Assembly: GCA_940671915.1 (NCBI GenBank)
Contig: CALNVZ010003433.1
Span: 19,719,678-19,783,677, forward strand
Direction: 5' to 3'
Source of the DNA: Paracentrotus lividus
Lineage: Eukaryota; Echinodermata; Echinoidea; Camarodonta; Echinidae
Length of the DNA: 64,000 nucleotides
A model generated the notes under the pieces. The model worked only from the letters and a program-made list of their open reading frames with translations. It was not told the origin of the DNA and ran no database searches. Made by a program: the position numbers and the translations under genes. Positions 11,048 through 24,749 of this stretch are shown one piece after another. Every line of letters starts with the position of its first letter. Within the stretch, counting starts at the first letter, position 1.

Positions 11048-12539
11048 AATCATTGGTTCATTCTCATGTCTTCGTAGAAAAAAAAAAAAAAGAACGTAAA
11101 GCTCGCTTTCGCACCATTTGAACAGTTTAAAAGCATCCTTTACAATACCTCCATTTTGCGCTCATCTCAGACATGTTTCACAATTTGTACGAATTCATAA
11201 CCCGACTTAATTTATTCTTTCTTTCAATTTTTAATTGCTTTACATGTATACTGTTCTGAGGTAGGTGACATACAATATGATGCTATATATTCTACTCACT
11301 ATAACTCTGCTAAAACCGTTAATTAATGAGTCGACAGGGCCACTGGTATCGATCAGTCATCGTAGCTATCGATCAATGTGACGTCAGAAAGTGTGCTGGT
11401 ATGATAAATACAGTTTCATTCTGTCGTTATCATTGTTATAGAGCTTGGCTTGGATATTGAACAAGAGTGTTCGATTTTCAATGGTGTAGTTGACTACTGT
11501 ATTCCACGAACGTGAACGAACATTAGAGAGAATCGAATTAGATATAATTATAGTCAGTGAGTTGGAACGAGATCTTTGAAATGACTGAGCCAAAAGAAGA
11601 GTGATGATTGTATAGATGCAATGAAATTAATTGGTACGATTATCATCGAAATCGAGAAAAAAGAGCAAGAGCAAGATTGAGAGAGACAGCAATTGGTGAA
11701 TATGATTTGAATATAGGCTAATATATAAATCATCCAAGATGGCTATATAATCAACTTGTTTCTCTTAAATACTAAAATTTGTTCTACGTTTACCCGACAT
11801 AGCAACGACACTGATGTGACTAATACGTATCATCCACTGCACTGAGAGTCGAGAAGACGTTAACTTTTTACCGCCCACTCGCTCTATGTATAATCTCATT
11901 TTATTCATAACAATTTTAATGCAATATGGCTGTGATACTTAACTTTTTTAATATAATTATTCTCGCCGGATAATTATAGTCACATGCAGAAAAGCAGACA
12001 CAGACTATTTACGGAGCAACACATGCCCCAGTTATTGATGGTATATAGATTAGGAGCGTATAATCTAGCGTGCAGAAGAGCTGCTGATCTCTTTGTATAT
12101 AACGTATTGATAATAATAATATCAGGAGCACATACCTAATTAAAACTCTGTATCATTATGCACGTGTGCAAGCCTGATGCATTTGCAGTCTGTGAAAGAT
12201 TAATGAGAGATCGAAGCATATCCGTGATCATGTCACCAATATGCTATGAACCCTTCCTCTACATGTATATAATTTAGTTATCTTCATGCTGTAATAAGAA
12301 AATTACTAATGAAAGATTGGAAACCATGGGACGGTTTGTGTTCCCTTTTAGTCACTTTCCACCATTTTTTAAACTATCATTTTCTAAATATACATTTTCC
12401 TGAAAGAAAAAAAAAAAACTTTTCAATGCACTAGCCTAATTTTCACACACCGGGTTCCAAAGACTAGCAACTTTTCCCCTCATTCCGGGGGTTAACTTAA
12501 AAGACAAATATTTGAAATCCCCTTAATGCCCATTTATTT
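11048..12539. other. Unannotated AT-rich DNA
   Basis: No coding frame, RNA gene or element with clear ends was recognised. Several very AT-rich stretches are present. Confidence 0.5.
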
Positions 12540-12589
12540 TGCCCCTTTTCTCCTTTAGGGGCTCTGTTATGTTAACCCAGGGTCCGAGA

Positions 12590-12875
12590 ACAACCCTAAA
12601 CGTAATACGCCTGTTGGGTGTAGGGCTGAGGGGGATTGCCCCTCGGGGCTAATAAAAATGGGCACCAAATATGAGGAAAAGTGCCATAAATAGACATGTT
12701 GTGTTCGTAATGGGCAAACTTTTTATTTCAAAATTTACCCAAGGAAGGGTTTGGGGAAGTCTGGAATCTTTATTTAGTAGCCCGAAAGTGAAACCATGGA
12801 TAAACGCATTCATGAAATCAAAGCCTAAGCAAACTGATAATGCTGGAGCCCCCAAACTATATTTTCCACCTTTAT
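12590..12875. mobile_element. Diverged one-ended copy of the 32999-33996 foldback family
   Basis: The order of motifs (GGGTGTAGGGCTGAGGGGG, AAAATGGGCACCAAATATGA, a CCAAGGAAGGGTTTGG stretch, TTTTCCACCTTTATAGCG) follows the right arm of 32999-33996 with many substitutions. The end is near 12875. No left arm or target duplication was found, so it is an old fragment. Confidence 0.55.
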
Positions 12876-15172
12876 AGCGATAAATTTATGATCGAAAAGT
12901 AGAAACGTGAAATGAAGGGAGATGGTCTTCTTTTAACACAAGCACACTGAATGCAGATTGACTCAAGAATGATGAATAGTACTATTCATGCGGCGGTCTC
13001 AACTCGCCGTACCTTCGACGTGTAACTCCCTACGATGGATTTCGTAGAAAATTCGTGCAGCGGAGGTACCTTGCAGGTACAATGCATGTACGACGTACAG
13101 GAAGTTTTTTACAATACCCTTATTACAGAAACGCAGGAATAGCAGAAGTTGACCCAGGACCTGTGCGTGCATTGTACATGCGACGCAGTCTACGTTGATG
13201 GCCCGTGCCCCGTAGCCTACGACCAGTTGTGACCGCTGCATAAGCAACCAATAATGTTATGATAATAAATAAAGTTAATAATTATGATGAAAAGTTTTTT
13301 ATACAGCATACTTCAGTAGAACAGTTTTCAAATTCATTACAATTATTATAATGTATGGATTGTGTTTTCATGTTGTTGTTTTTTTCCATGTGGACGTATA
13401 GTAACGATGTATTCTATGAACTTGTTATTAAAGAATGAAGTACAACACTTGAAAACAGTTATACGGTTGTCATTTCTTGCAAGCCTCGGGCAAGCTTTCA
13501 GGTTGTCAAGAAAAACATTTGTGGAAACAGGTATGCTTGAAATCTGAATAATCAGTAAACAGGTATTATGTCTGTAATTTTTTTTTTTTTTTTAAATTGC
13601 TGATCTAATGAAAAGATCGAAATACACAGAAATCTATTATTACACCGTCTGTTATAAATTTATCGATTATACAATTATAAACGACCATCTATCATAGTTT
13701 TGTGAAGGAGGTGTGAATTTTTGCCACAATTCAACGTTGATTGTTGTAGAAATGGAATTCGGAAATAACACCAATATTAATCGTCGGTTGGCAAGCATAA
13801 TAATCAACCAGTGATTAGTTCTTTTCAATATAATTTGTAACAAAACAGCAGGACTGCTGAGTCATACGAGTTAAACTAGGTCATGGCGAGGTGGTTTCTA
13901 ATCTTCAGATGTCATGGATGTTTTCCAAACCAAGGCGCACCTCTTTGGTATACTATACTACCGAGTCCCGTGGATGGGACTTATAAGCGTAAATTAAGTG
14001 CAACAAATTTCATTCAGTAAACTGCATGATGTTCCAGTTTGTTGATGATGTCATGGACGTGGTTTCTCTATTTTTTATCAAAATTCGGAAAAGCGGCTAT
14101 TATCCAGAGGTCATTTTAACCAGATGATCACAACAATAATCATGGGTGCTATACTAATTCAGGTAAGATCTTATATATTTGATGCGACTATTATTTAAAT
14201 GTTGCTAACTATAATTACGAAGAGCTTGATTGCAAAAAGGGGCAAGATCCACTTTCATTTTTTTTCTTTTTTCTCCCATTATAAATAATTTTTGTGGAAG
14301 TTGTTTTAACATTTTCATGAGAATCTTAACTTTGCTTTTCGTGTTTATAGTAATTTAGTAAAACCCAAATTCACGGTGAGCAAAAAACTTGATCTTCAAT
14401 GGTCTCTCGATGATCTCTTTTACGTGTCCTAATTGATATTTAACCACGTTCGGCGATTTTTTTGGGGTTTTTTTTTTTTTTTTTTTGGTGGTCTTAATGG
14501 TCTCCGGAACTATAAAAAAAAAAAATAATAATCGTGGTATTCAAATTAAATATTAACTCATCCATTTCTTTTAGGGATGAATGTTATACCCTGTATACCT
14601 TCAATCGTCGGTCGTTTGACTTCAGTAGTATACGAATCCATTCATTCGCTTCATGACCTTCTAGTATTATGGAACGTGCTCAAAATAAAAAAATAAAAAA
14701 TGAAATCACATCGAAAATATTTCGAATAAAGACGTTACATTATGAAGCATGATGGAAGGCGAGGTCTACGAGCAAGGAGTGCCGAGGTTGAAATTTAATA
14801 ATGCACTCACAACATGGTATTACCAAGCCTACTTTCAACAAACATGCCCGCTCAAATAACATTAGCAAAGGGAAAAATATTATTTTGAGGCTTTACATGG
14901 CGATGCGTCCTCCAAAGAAGATAATATTTCCACTGCCTTAATGCAGGGATACACATCGTATGATGCAAACATTGATTAAAATAATGCGAATGCAAGGTAA
15001 AGGGCGAATGGATCTTGATAAGTTTGAGTGACCTTTTTCACCACAAATATGCGCCTTTTCTATTCATCGTTATCGAATACGTCAAAATGTTATGAATTTT
15101 GGTCAATGAACGTTATTGAAAAAGGCTAGTGCAATTTATAAGTTAATGGAATTTGGTATGGCGCGATATAAA

Positions 15173-15204
<32 letters not shown>

Positions 15205-15284
15205 AAAAAAAAAAACAACGTTTCAACCAAGAGATAAGCCCATACATTTCACTTTATTTCAGGTTGATGTAGGCTACTTATGTT
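12876..15284. other. Unannotated DNA
   Basis: No gene recognised. It contains homopolymer T runs near 13580 and 14467, and at 15172-15205 an AAAG microsatellite. The stretch at 12990-13240 is less AT-rich than its surroundings but has no convincing coding frame. Confidence 0.5.
15172..15205. repeat. (AAAG)n microsatellite
   Basis: AAAG or GAAA tetranucleotide run ending in a poly-A stretch. Confidence 0.9.
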
Positions 15285-15687
15285 AGGATAGGATAGGATA
15301 GGATATAAACATTTATATAGCGCTCTCAATTACTCATAGTGAGTTTCACAGCGCTTTACACTGTTCAATATACATGTAAATAAATATCATAATCATTTAT
15401 TAAATAATACAGTCTTCAGGTTCTTCTTGAACACCTCTAGTGAAGGGGACAAGCGAACAAATCGTGGTAGTTCGTTCCACAGCCTAGGTCCAGCAATCAT
15501 GAACGCATTTTCTCCGGATTTGCTGTTAGATCGTGGGACTTGTAGAATGGTCCTGTCACTAGATGAACGAAGGCCATGTCTTGCAGACTGGTAAGGAATG
15601 ATGAGCGAGCTTAAATAGGTAGGAGCCATTCCTTGCAAACATTTAAAGACAATCATCAACACCAACTTATGTTGGTATACGCCATGC
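15285..15687 (-). mobile_element. 5'-truncated LINE (3' end of ORF2 plus tail)
   Basis: On the minus strand a reverse-transcriptase C-terminal frame is followed by a ~90-bp 3' UTR. This holds two GCGCT motifs and AGCGCTATATAAATG, then a (TATCC)n tail of about four units. A 3' microsatellite tail and 5' truncation are typical of CR1/L2-type LINEs and of target-primed insertion. The 5' break lies near 15687, where a stop precedes the frame. Confidence 0.8.
15393..15665 (-). pseudogene. LINE reverse transcriptase, C-terminal fragment
   Basis: A frame of about 90 residues has the usual end of non-LTR retrotransposon ORF2 proteins: CLQGMAPTYLSSL, a basic segment, then GPRLWNELPRFVR, LSPSLEVFKKNLKT and LF before the stop. 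This part lies after the polymerase catalytic domain, so the fragment has no active site. The frame is intact from about 15687 to the stop. The clade cannot be fixed from this piece; CR1/L2 is favoured by the tail. Confidence 0.85.
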
Positions 15688-16185
15688 TATTTTCATTTCA
15701 CCACTCCGATTACATCTTTATATCGTGTATATTAAGGGACATGTTACATTATATATTGCATTATAAACTGAGATATTAGTTTTCCTCGACTGTTCGAGGT
15801 TTGATAATTCTATGTCACGTTTTTCAGATGATCACTTTACAATTTTCCTCGAGTGTATTAACAACAACCACTCCCCCTTATTGAACCCATTGTTAGAGTT
15901 GAATTACATTTACATAATTTAAAAAAAAAATAAAATAGCATTTTGATAATTCTCTTTATATAACATTTGGCTAATAATTCTGCTTCCATCCCACCTGTTG
16001 GTCGTTTATCGATTGCAATCTAACAAAGTGAAGCGAACAATTATACCAAAGAAGCTTATGCAGGACAACGCCTCATATGGGTATTTCATTTCAAAAGGGA
16101 CTAAGTCCACTTTTGATGAAAAACAATTAGGATATGAGATCACTGTTCACCTGTCTTTAAACAAAACAATGACCTGCTATTTTTA

Positions 16186-16310
16186 CAAGGCGCGTACCTT
16201 GGGAATAGGGGGGGGGACGGACTCGTAACCCCTTAATTTCAAAATTCTGAAAAAAGTGCCCCCAAACAGGTAAAAAGTGGTTAAAGTAATGAATCTTGGA
16301 TCCGCGCCTG
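16186..16310. mobile_element. Possible hAT-like MITE, degenerate
   Basis: The left end CAAGGCGCGTACCTTGG and right end (reverse complement CAGGCGCGGATCCAAG) form imperfect inverted termini around a G-rich and C-rich interior. No target duplication was seen. Confidence 0.4.
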
Positions 16311-19300
16311 AATTATTATAATGTACAACATTCCTAAATTATAATAGGCCTATTCATTTAAAAGACAGATAACTGTAATTTTACATGACAGAGAAAAAAT
16401 CCCATCATGCATGCATCATGTAGAATATAATTATGTAACCACGCACCAGTATCATCACTGTCTGATATCCAATAAATCAAATGTATATTTTGTGGAGCCC
16501 GCCCAAATCCGTTATTAGAATTGGAAACACGAACAAGTGTCAATTCTTACTATCATGACTGTACGAGAATGTCGTTAGATGTGCCCCATGCTGCCCCGAG
16601 AAAAAAGGTGTATGTGACATCATCAATAAAATTTGAATTATTAATGTTTTCATATTTCTGTGTCTTGATTTTCTCGACCACATCATAAATTTATATAAAT
16701 TGTAACCACTAATCCTGTTAAGACTTATGTTAGGTAAGGTTTTATAATGTTGCCATTAACTTCTGTGTAAAAGACAGAACACGTTTTGCATTTTTACATG
16801 AAAATATGATTAATTTTGTCATTTTGTAACTTGCTTCCTCTTGTTTTGGGTGGGGGCAGTGTACCCAGGCTCTCTTTAGAGAATCGACTCAAAATCCAAA
16901 AAATTATGGGTTACTCACGGTAATGTATAAGGTTCATTATGGTATCAGTCCAGAGCTGATACTTCATTGTGACTGTATAGTTATAATCGCAATATAACGT
17001 GTTTTTCCCTTCTGTATTGGAGTATTTTGGTCCCCCTTTGTTTTACTCATTTAGTAATATTACATGGAAACACGATGTAGTCTAGCCAGGTTATTGCTCT
17101 TTAAAGTTACAAAAGTATGATTTTATAATAACAACAAAATTATGGATTTTCAGATTCATAGCATAATAGCGTAAATATAAAACGTCAAATACAAAATTAT
17201 GTTTTTATATCAGAACATTTTGTTTAAAATAAAATTTTTTGTATTATTTTGCCCGTTTGATACTGAATCACATAGAGGCTAACCACACGAGGTTATTGAT
17301 AAATATTACAACAAAATAATACTAATAATATACGAAATGTAGGAGTAAACATAAACGCTAATAATTGTTTAAATAACATTCTTTTTTTTTATTACAAGTC
17401 CAAATAATAATGAATAGCAAACCTGAACAATACGTTTGCAATTGCCGCTTGTTTTAAATAACGTTAAGAAAACTTAATCATTTAGAAAAAGTAATACAGA
17501 AAATACATTGTTTGTTTGAGTAGCGCAATTTATCCTTTATCCAATAAATAAACATAAAATATTATTATTATCGTCATGGGATCTCCAAAGAAGAAAGACT
17601 AAAAAAAAAAAAAAAAAAACGCAAACAAATCGTATCCTTGAAAAATGACAGTTGGCTAGAGATCAAACATTTTTTGTTTTGTTGAAAATGATTCCGAAAT
17701 GTTTGATTCCTTTAGGGTAAATGACCTTACTAACCGACGCGAAAGTGGAGATGTGTTTCAAAATAAACATGGCTCCTGGAACATTGGTGTACATTACAGA
17801 GCAAACACCAATCAGATCATCTGCTTATTCTAGCTTTTATTTAGTTGCAAACTTTGGATTTCGCCACTTTAACCATGATAAACGAATAAAACAACCGGCG
17901 ATTTTCATGCATTTTGCTTTTTTTTTTTTTTTTTTTTTTTAGAAATAATGGTACATATTTATCTGAGGTAGTATAATTCCAAAAGAATGTTCCTCATTCC
18001 TGACAATAACACTTATGATTCGCTAGAAATTTAGCTGTCTTATCTGTCTCTCTATCCCTCTATCCCTTTTCTCTCCGTCCCTTCATCTTTAATCCTATAA
18101 ATGAAATGTGCATGATGGCAAAACTTAAAATACAACTTCTAAAGATTTTTTTTTCCAGTTGAAACAATAATTAAAAAAAAATGATATGTACATTTAAGTT
18201 TTTATCCAAAATTTCATATACGATTAAAAGATTGCAGTCGAAAGATTTAAAACACATACTGATATTCAAAAGAGCATACGTACAAAATTACCATGACTCT
18301 TATGTGCATAGCACATTGAAGTAAAAAAGGGTAAAAATCTGAAATTCTCAATCAGGAATAATATGCGTCTTAGATTTCAATAATTTGTATTCAGCAGGAG
18401 TGATGGCCAGGATGATCGTGTCAGTGGGCCGATACCCGGGCGATGTCGAACTTGGACGAGGTGAGGGGGCAATCGCAGTGCCGTCATAATTATTAGCATA
18501 ATTATCATTTTAGTCAAGATTAGGATAAAGGTTAGAATTTATATTTATGACTTTTTAGTGTGTTAATATTTTGATGGCAAGATAGTATATGTCGTAATTA
18601 TTTTCTTAACATGTTTTTCTTCATCTGGCTAATCAGGGTCCAGTAAATATTATGCTTCATGTGTAATACCAGACTCATTTTGCTCTTTTTAACAGAATAT
18701 ATCAGTCTTCACCATTTTTTCTTCTCTTTTTTTTTGTCAGGGAGGGGGTAATATACTCACATCATAATGAAATAAATAATTTGGTGATCAGCTTCATCGA
18801 GAACCTCTCATATCCTTGCACATCTATATCACTATCACGCTCCCAAACTCGTGCTCTCCGACCTATAGCTCAAATCTGCCGCATCAAATTTTCATTTCGG
18901 CGAAGTCTCGTATGAAACAGAGGAGAGAGAAAGAAGAGAGGGAAAAAGGAGGAGGGGTGAACCAATAATAATAAAAAAAAAAAAATAAGAAATCGGTGTT
19001 TCAGTTTATTCCACAAACACGGACCTCCTTTGTACGAAAAAAAAAGTGATTACTTTTCTGATCCCGCGCGGAATCGCCAATGATTTTCTTTTTATTCGTA
19101 ACAAGTGGGAGAGGCAGGCCCATATGTATAGTTGAATCAATAACTACATTGCGGCCGATACCTTTTTGATGATGAAAACCTATGTAGTGATGACGTTCTT
19201 CAGATATCTTATTATTGTGGATACAGTGAGGATTATACTTGAATGAGATGCTCTAGGACCTGTTGATTTGGTAAGTGAATTGTAAAAAGTTCGTTGTTCG

Positions 19301-20955
19301 TTGCCCCTTTTTATGTTTAGTCAAGTATTATGTGATAATGTGGATATGATTACTCTCTGGATATGAAAAGTAAATTTGTAATAAATTGAACTCCATATGG
19401 CAAGACACTTTTCTTTGAGTGGGTGTTAGTTCAGTCGTCTCATCCGCTGCCCGAATTCAGGAACGAGATACAATCGTACCCCGGGCTTAAATCCACTTAT
19501 TTTCTATAAGGTTCAGTGTTAAATGGTATACAATCTTTTCAGTAGTTTATGTAAAATCGCAACCATCTCGACCATGGGCAAAAGTTGTCCGCTTTTTAAT
19601 AGTACACGATCCTCTGAAATGTATGGAAAATATTCACCCGGGTGAATTTGTACAATGTTCGTGAATTTGGACCATTGAGCCCGTTTTCCTGTTTTAACAT
19701 AGATAAAACATTTCCACTCGTTTTGCGGAGTGAGTAGGGGCCTACATTTTAACAACCCATATACCGCGTAGTGCAGTCGTTATAGCAACATAAGAATCCC
19801 TGATAGAAAAAAACTGCTTTAGCAGGCACGTAGGGTCCACAGCGTAAGAGTGTCCCCTTTGGGAAAGAGATGTCATTGAAATAAATATTATTGTGTTTGC
19901 GTGACATGAAAGTCACGAAAGTGGACTGATTGTTTCAGACATGGAATTTAGATCATAGACTGTCTGTATAATATTTAATAATATTTTAAACTCACTGAAA
20001 TACTATCTAAACATAATAAATCATAACATTTCTACTGGTAGAGACCTTTTGACTTTTACAACGTAATTCAAGTTTATCAAAATATTATAAATTCTAATGT
20101 TGATTTCGGTTATTGGATATAGATTATACAACAATATGCAGGATTTCATTCAGGATAACAATGCTCCAGTCACGTACTTGAAAAGAAAATTTTAAAATTG
20201 GACAACATAAACATCAATGCATTATTCTTCTTTTTATCGGTCCTGACGAAGTAAAATAAAGTCCATCATGAATGAACTATATGTAAAGCTCGGGCAAAAA
20301 TGCTTAGATCAATCTATTTTTCATAATGGTTTCAGTGTTTTGAATGAAATCAAATACAAGATGCATGCAGGAACACAGATCGGTTAGCAAGAGAGAACTT
20401 TTTGAATTGTTGTACCTTGAACTGTATATTTAAAAATAAAAAATATAATGTTTTAGAGGCTTTAGATTTAATTACAGCTCCATATTATGTCAAACAAGTG
20501 GCCAAATTCAATTTAACTGACATTAGAGATATAAGTACAATGTTCGAATTTTCTATGATAATGATTCTTCGTCCCACTTGTACATGATGAGGATATGCAA
20601 ATTGGATGACGATTTCTGTCGAAATACCGTTTGATTTACTATCGGATCAAGACCTTGTCACAAGATACGATTTATGGAATTTTTTTTAGGAATCAAAGAT
20701 GGGATTTATAAGAACTATTTTTGGCCATGAACTTTTGTTATAATTCGATGTCGCTAGATGCATGTTCAGGTGCGAGAATAGGATAAAGATAATAAAATAT
20801 CACAGACTGAAAAACTAATGCAAAAGCGAAATTAAATAACAAATACGGAGAATGAAAACAAACGTATGAGGTTCTATGTATGTGGGACGGGTGAGTATGT
20901 TAGAGAGGGTGAGTGTGTGTATATGTGTGTGATCGCGCGAGTGAGATATGGCCAA

Positions 20956-20961
<6 letters not shown>

Positions 20962-21008
<47 letters not shown>
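20962..21008. repeat. (GA)n followed by G9
   Basis: About 19 GA units, then nine G. Further GT- and GA-rich tracts follow to about 21340, giving spurious Ser/Leu-rich frames on the minus strand. Confidence 0.95.
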
Positions 21009-22252
21009 TTGAGAAAAAATGGCAGGTACTGGGTGTGTGAGGGTATTTTGAATGAGTTACGATGTGGGATGTGCGTGAGAAGATGCCAGTGTGTGTGAGT
21101 GATAAAAAGCTTAAGATATAGATAAGAGAGAAATAGAAGGAAAACGGATATGTGGGGGTTTTGTGTACAAGGATGTGAGATGTTCGTGTGTGAGGGTGTG
21201 TGTGTGTGGGTGTGTATTTCTGTAACCTTGTAATGTACGTCGTGGTGGATCTGTGCTTTGGTGTTGTGTGTGTTTGTTGTTAGGAGGAGTAGAGGAGAGA
21301 GACGATTGATGATGTCCGAGAGATTGAGAGAGAGAGAGAGAGATGAAAGTGAGTGTATTAAAGTAGTGAATAGCATCCAAACATAATACTCAACCCTGAA
21401 ATAAAGTATTTTGGTTTCAATAAAAGCAGAAATGAGAGTTACACATCAGTATATATAGCGTCATATAACGAAAATATGTATTCTTTTTTTCCATTTGTGA
21501 CTCATCTCAACTTTCGAGTTGATCTCACAAATATTTTGTAGAGTACGGTTTTTTTTAATGATTCTTGATGAAATAATATGTTTATTTCATAGAAAATAAG
21601 TGTCTGATAAAATATCGAATGCACAGGGAAAACGTTTTATTTGCGTTTGTGTTTGATTCTTAAACAATAAAAATATCATACTTATTAATAAACAAGAAGA
21701 TTAAAAAAAGAACAAACGGCAATAAAAACATGAATTTTAACAACATTCGAGAATAGTAACTTGGTATTTGAAAATAGAGCATTTGGGAGTTCTTTTATAC
21801 AAACCAGACCGTACCTCCAGACAACAATGGGCATAATAGAGGATTATCTATTCAATCATATTACGGGTCACCTGAGACCGGAATCACATGTCCCGAAAAT
21901 GGAAATTAAAACTATTAAACATTCATAACTTGTTTTTAAAAATCCTTTCCAGCTTTAAAGGGATGGTTTAACTTCATTTAGGTCATGGTCATAAGCGTCC
22001 ATAGGTACGCTTAAGTTAACACTGCAGTCTATGGAGGGAAAATAATCACTTAGAATTATTGTGAAGCATACAATGATGCTCATGTAATAAGATTTTTAGG
22101 GTTTCATCTTGACATGCACTGACAGCATCTGGGGCCCCATGGCTCAGATATTTGCAAATCTCCATAAAGTTACCCAATCCCTTTAATGCTACACAGACAT
22201 ACCTACAAACCAACTCCACAACGACTGCTATTCGACAAACACTTTGGTTATA

Positions 22253-22602
22253 CACTCTTATAAAATTTAAGAACCTTTCTTTTGTCCCTTTTCCTAAACC
22301 TTTTCAGGTTATTCAAAGAAGCAGAAAAGGGTTGTGAACAGTCCTTTAGAACCATTTTCCCCTTTTCCTTTAATATTCTTTATAAAACCAATGGGGTTTT
22401 TGATGGTGCAAACATGGTAAAGAACCCCATAGGTTGTATTAAAAAAAACCTTATAAGGGTTCCTTGTAGAAGGAAGAAAACAAAACCAACAAAAAAAAAA
22501 CACGGTTCTATGGGACTGTTAAGAACACTTTTCTGCTTCATTGGAGAACCTTAAAATGTTTCAAATACAGAACAAAGAAAGGTTCTAAAATTTCTAAGAG
22601 TA
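22253..22602. mobile_element. MITE with TA duplication, GGTTCT-rich arms
   Basis: Imperfect inverted ends: CACTCTTATAAAATTTAAG on the left and (reverse complement) TACTCTTAGAAATTTTAG on the right, both followed by AACCTTTCTTT. TA lies on both sides. The arms hold scattered AAGGTTCT and AAGAACC words. The 350-bp interior does not code. The layout fits a Tc1/mariner-type MITE. Confidence 0.7.
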
Positions 22603-24713
22603 TAATACAAAGAACCATAGTTTGATGTTTGGTCAGCTTTCTTTTTGGTTTCTTCTCGTCGTTGTGACAGGGCCGATATGCTACAAGTGAAACCCATTTT
22701 TATCACTGTTCCACCTTGTCCAACTCAGTTCTGCATGAAATGCTATGTTTGTGAGATGCGGACTACCGCCACCTGCCGACTAAAAGATTATTAACCTCTT
22801 TTTCTTCTTCAAAACATCTCAACCAGAGGGCTTTAATAAAAAAAGAAGACGATATTGTGTGATACGGTGTGACATATTGCTCAATATCGTTACACATTTC
22901 AATGTATACTAGGCCTATATTTATCTTCACTTTAATTGCATTTACAGTCGGCACTATGCTTACTGTATAGTATATATTTTTGTTTTATTATACACCATAA
23001 TGACATAAATGAGTAGGATAGCGCAGGTTATTTTTAAAGACATATTGAAGTCCTATGGTAGCATCTATTGAACCAGTTCTTTATTCATGGTATACTTTAA
23101 AGTTTTCAAAACTTCGAAGAAATGTTATGCTATATTTTTATATTCATGCAATGTGCAAAAATGACAGTTTTTTCATTTTGTCATAATAAAATATCATGCT
23201 ATGAACGTTTCCGTCAACTTAAAGTGAAAATTTCACATTAAAAATATGCAAAGACATGGACATTAATTGTGATAGGCTATTTATGAAAACCAAACTTAGT
23301 TTACAAATTATTATATTTTTTTGCTTGGAAATGCTGTGGAGAAGTCGGAATAGATACGACATTACGGAGAAAAAGAAAGAGAGTATCAACATTTTAAGAT
23401 ATACGGACAACGTCTTTTAATAAACTTCATTCAAACAGTGATAATCTATCCACTATTCACCTGCTATTCCTGAACGTACTGCGGAAATACATGCGAGTCA
23501 CACATCTTATAAAATCTATGTTCTTTAGCTGCACCTGCTAAATGTCACTGGTATCCGAAATCTACATAGATACTTCACTTCATCTCGAATAATGGAAGTG
23601 GATAAGGGCAGAAAAAGGAAAATATGCCAATAAAGTAATCCAATTAGCGGGCCAGTAATCCAATACCCGGGATCGCTTTAGCGCGCTGGCTAAGGGTTTG
23701 AGGAAATTAATTTAGATGCAGACGAAATTCGGGATACCACGGACCTTATAAAGAAGAGATGGTATATGGGTCTTCCTGTGGAGTGTTTTGGTACTGTGAA
23801 GAATATGAAAATATGTCTAGAAAATCCATCAAAAGATACAATTGTTTGAAATAAGATTACGGGGGTTGCATTATAACGAGAAAAATAAGACGAAACAAAT
23901 ATTGTACAACAGCTACCACTACTATGTCAAGAATGAAGAATACATACTAATTAAAAAGTGGGAGGGGGTTCAGGTATTTCATGATCATAAAAGCGAGATA
24001 TAGGACCAAAATAAATTTATATAAACCATGACCCATAATGTTAAATGTGTTGCACATCTTAAAATATATCGGACGAAAATCATTTATTATTGAATATACA
24101 AACATGCATACTTGGGCTTTAAAGTGATGGCAGGTATTAATAAACAGAGTTGATACACTTGACATTTAAGAATGGCATGTATGGAAATAAAATCAAGTTG
24201 CTTTCGATTAATCTTCCAGGAAACGAAAACTCGCAGGAAATTTGTGGACATTGGATTTTAGCATGCCATATATCCTCAAATGGCGGTAATTATTATTGTA
24301 TGCTTATATCTAGACCCTGTGGATCTTGTAAAGTACCATAAGATTGTAAAAAACGTGAGTGCGAGCTCAGGTCTAAATGAAACATGGTTATTTATATTCA
24401 TGTATTGTCCCGTTTTCATGAAAATGGCTGAAAATAGAACCTTTATAAACTAAATTTTCATGATCTGATAATGATCAATGAAAAAAAAATTGCATCAGGA
24501 AAGTAAAAAGTACAATGAGTTATCCAAGCAGCCGCCTGTTTCGAAAATTTCCGTGTTTGTAAAGTACGTATTTTTTTGCAATTTTTAAAATAACGTTTGT
24601 ATTTTTTCCCCGGCTTATTCTACCTTCAACTTTCCTGGTAACCCCCCCCCCCACACACACACACACAACACAAAATAATAATAAAAAAATAAAAAAATAA
24701 ATGAATACATGAA

Positions 24714-24749
<36 letters not shown>

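Larger units (their letters stand above)
15688..22252. other. Unannotated AT-rich DNA
   Basis: No gene recognised across about 6.5 kb. It holds a possible hAT-like fragment at 16186-16310, poly-A near 17601 and poly-T near 17921, GA and GT microsatellites at 20962-21340, and otherwise only short spurious frames. A moderately GC-rich patch near 18390-18490 has no coding signal. Confidence 0.5.

Noticed and set aside
20900..21380. Ser/Leu/His/Thr-rich frames on the minus strand
   Set aside because: Translation of GA and GT microsatellites; no start context or splice structure.
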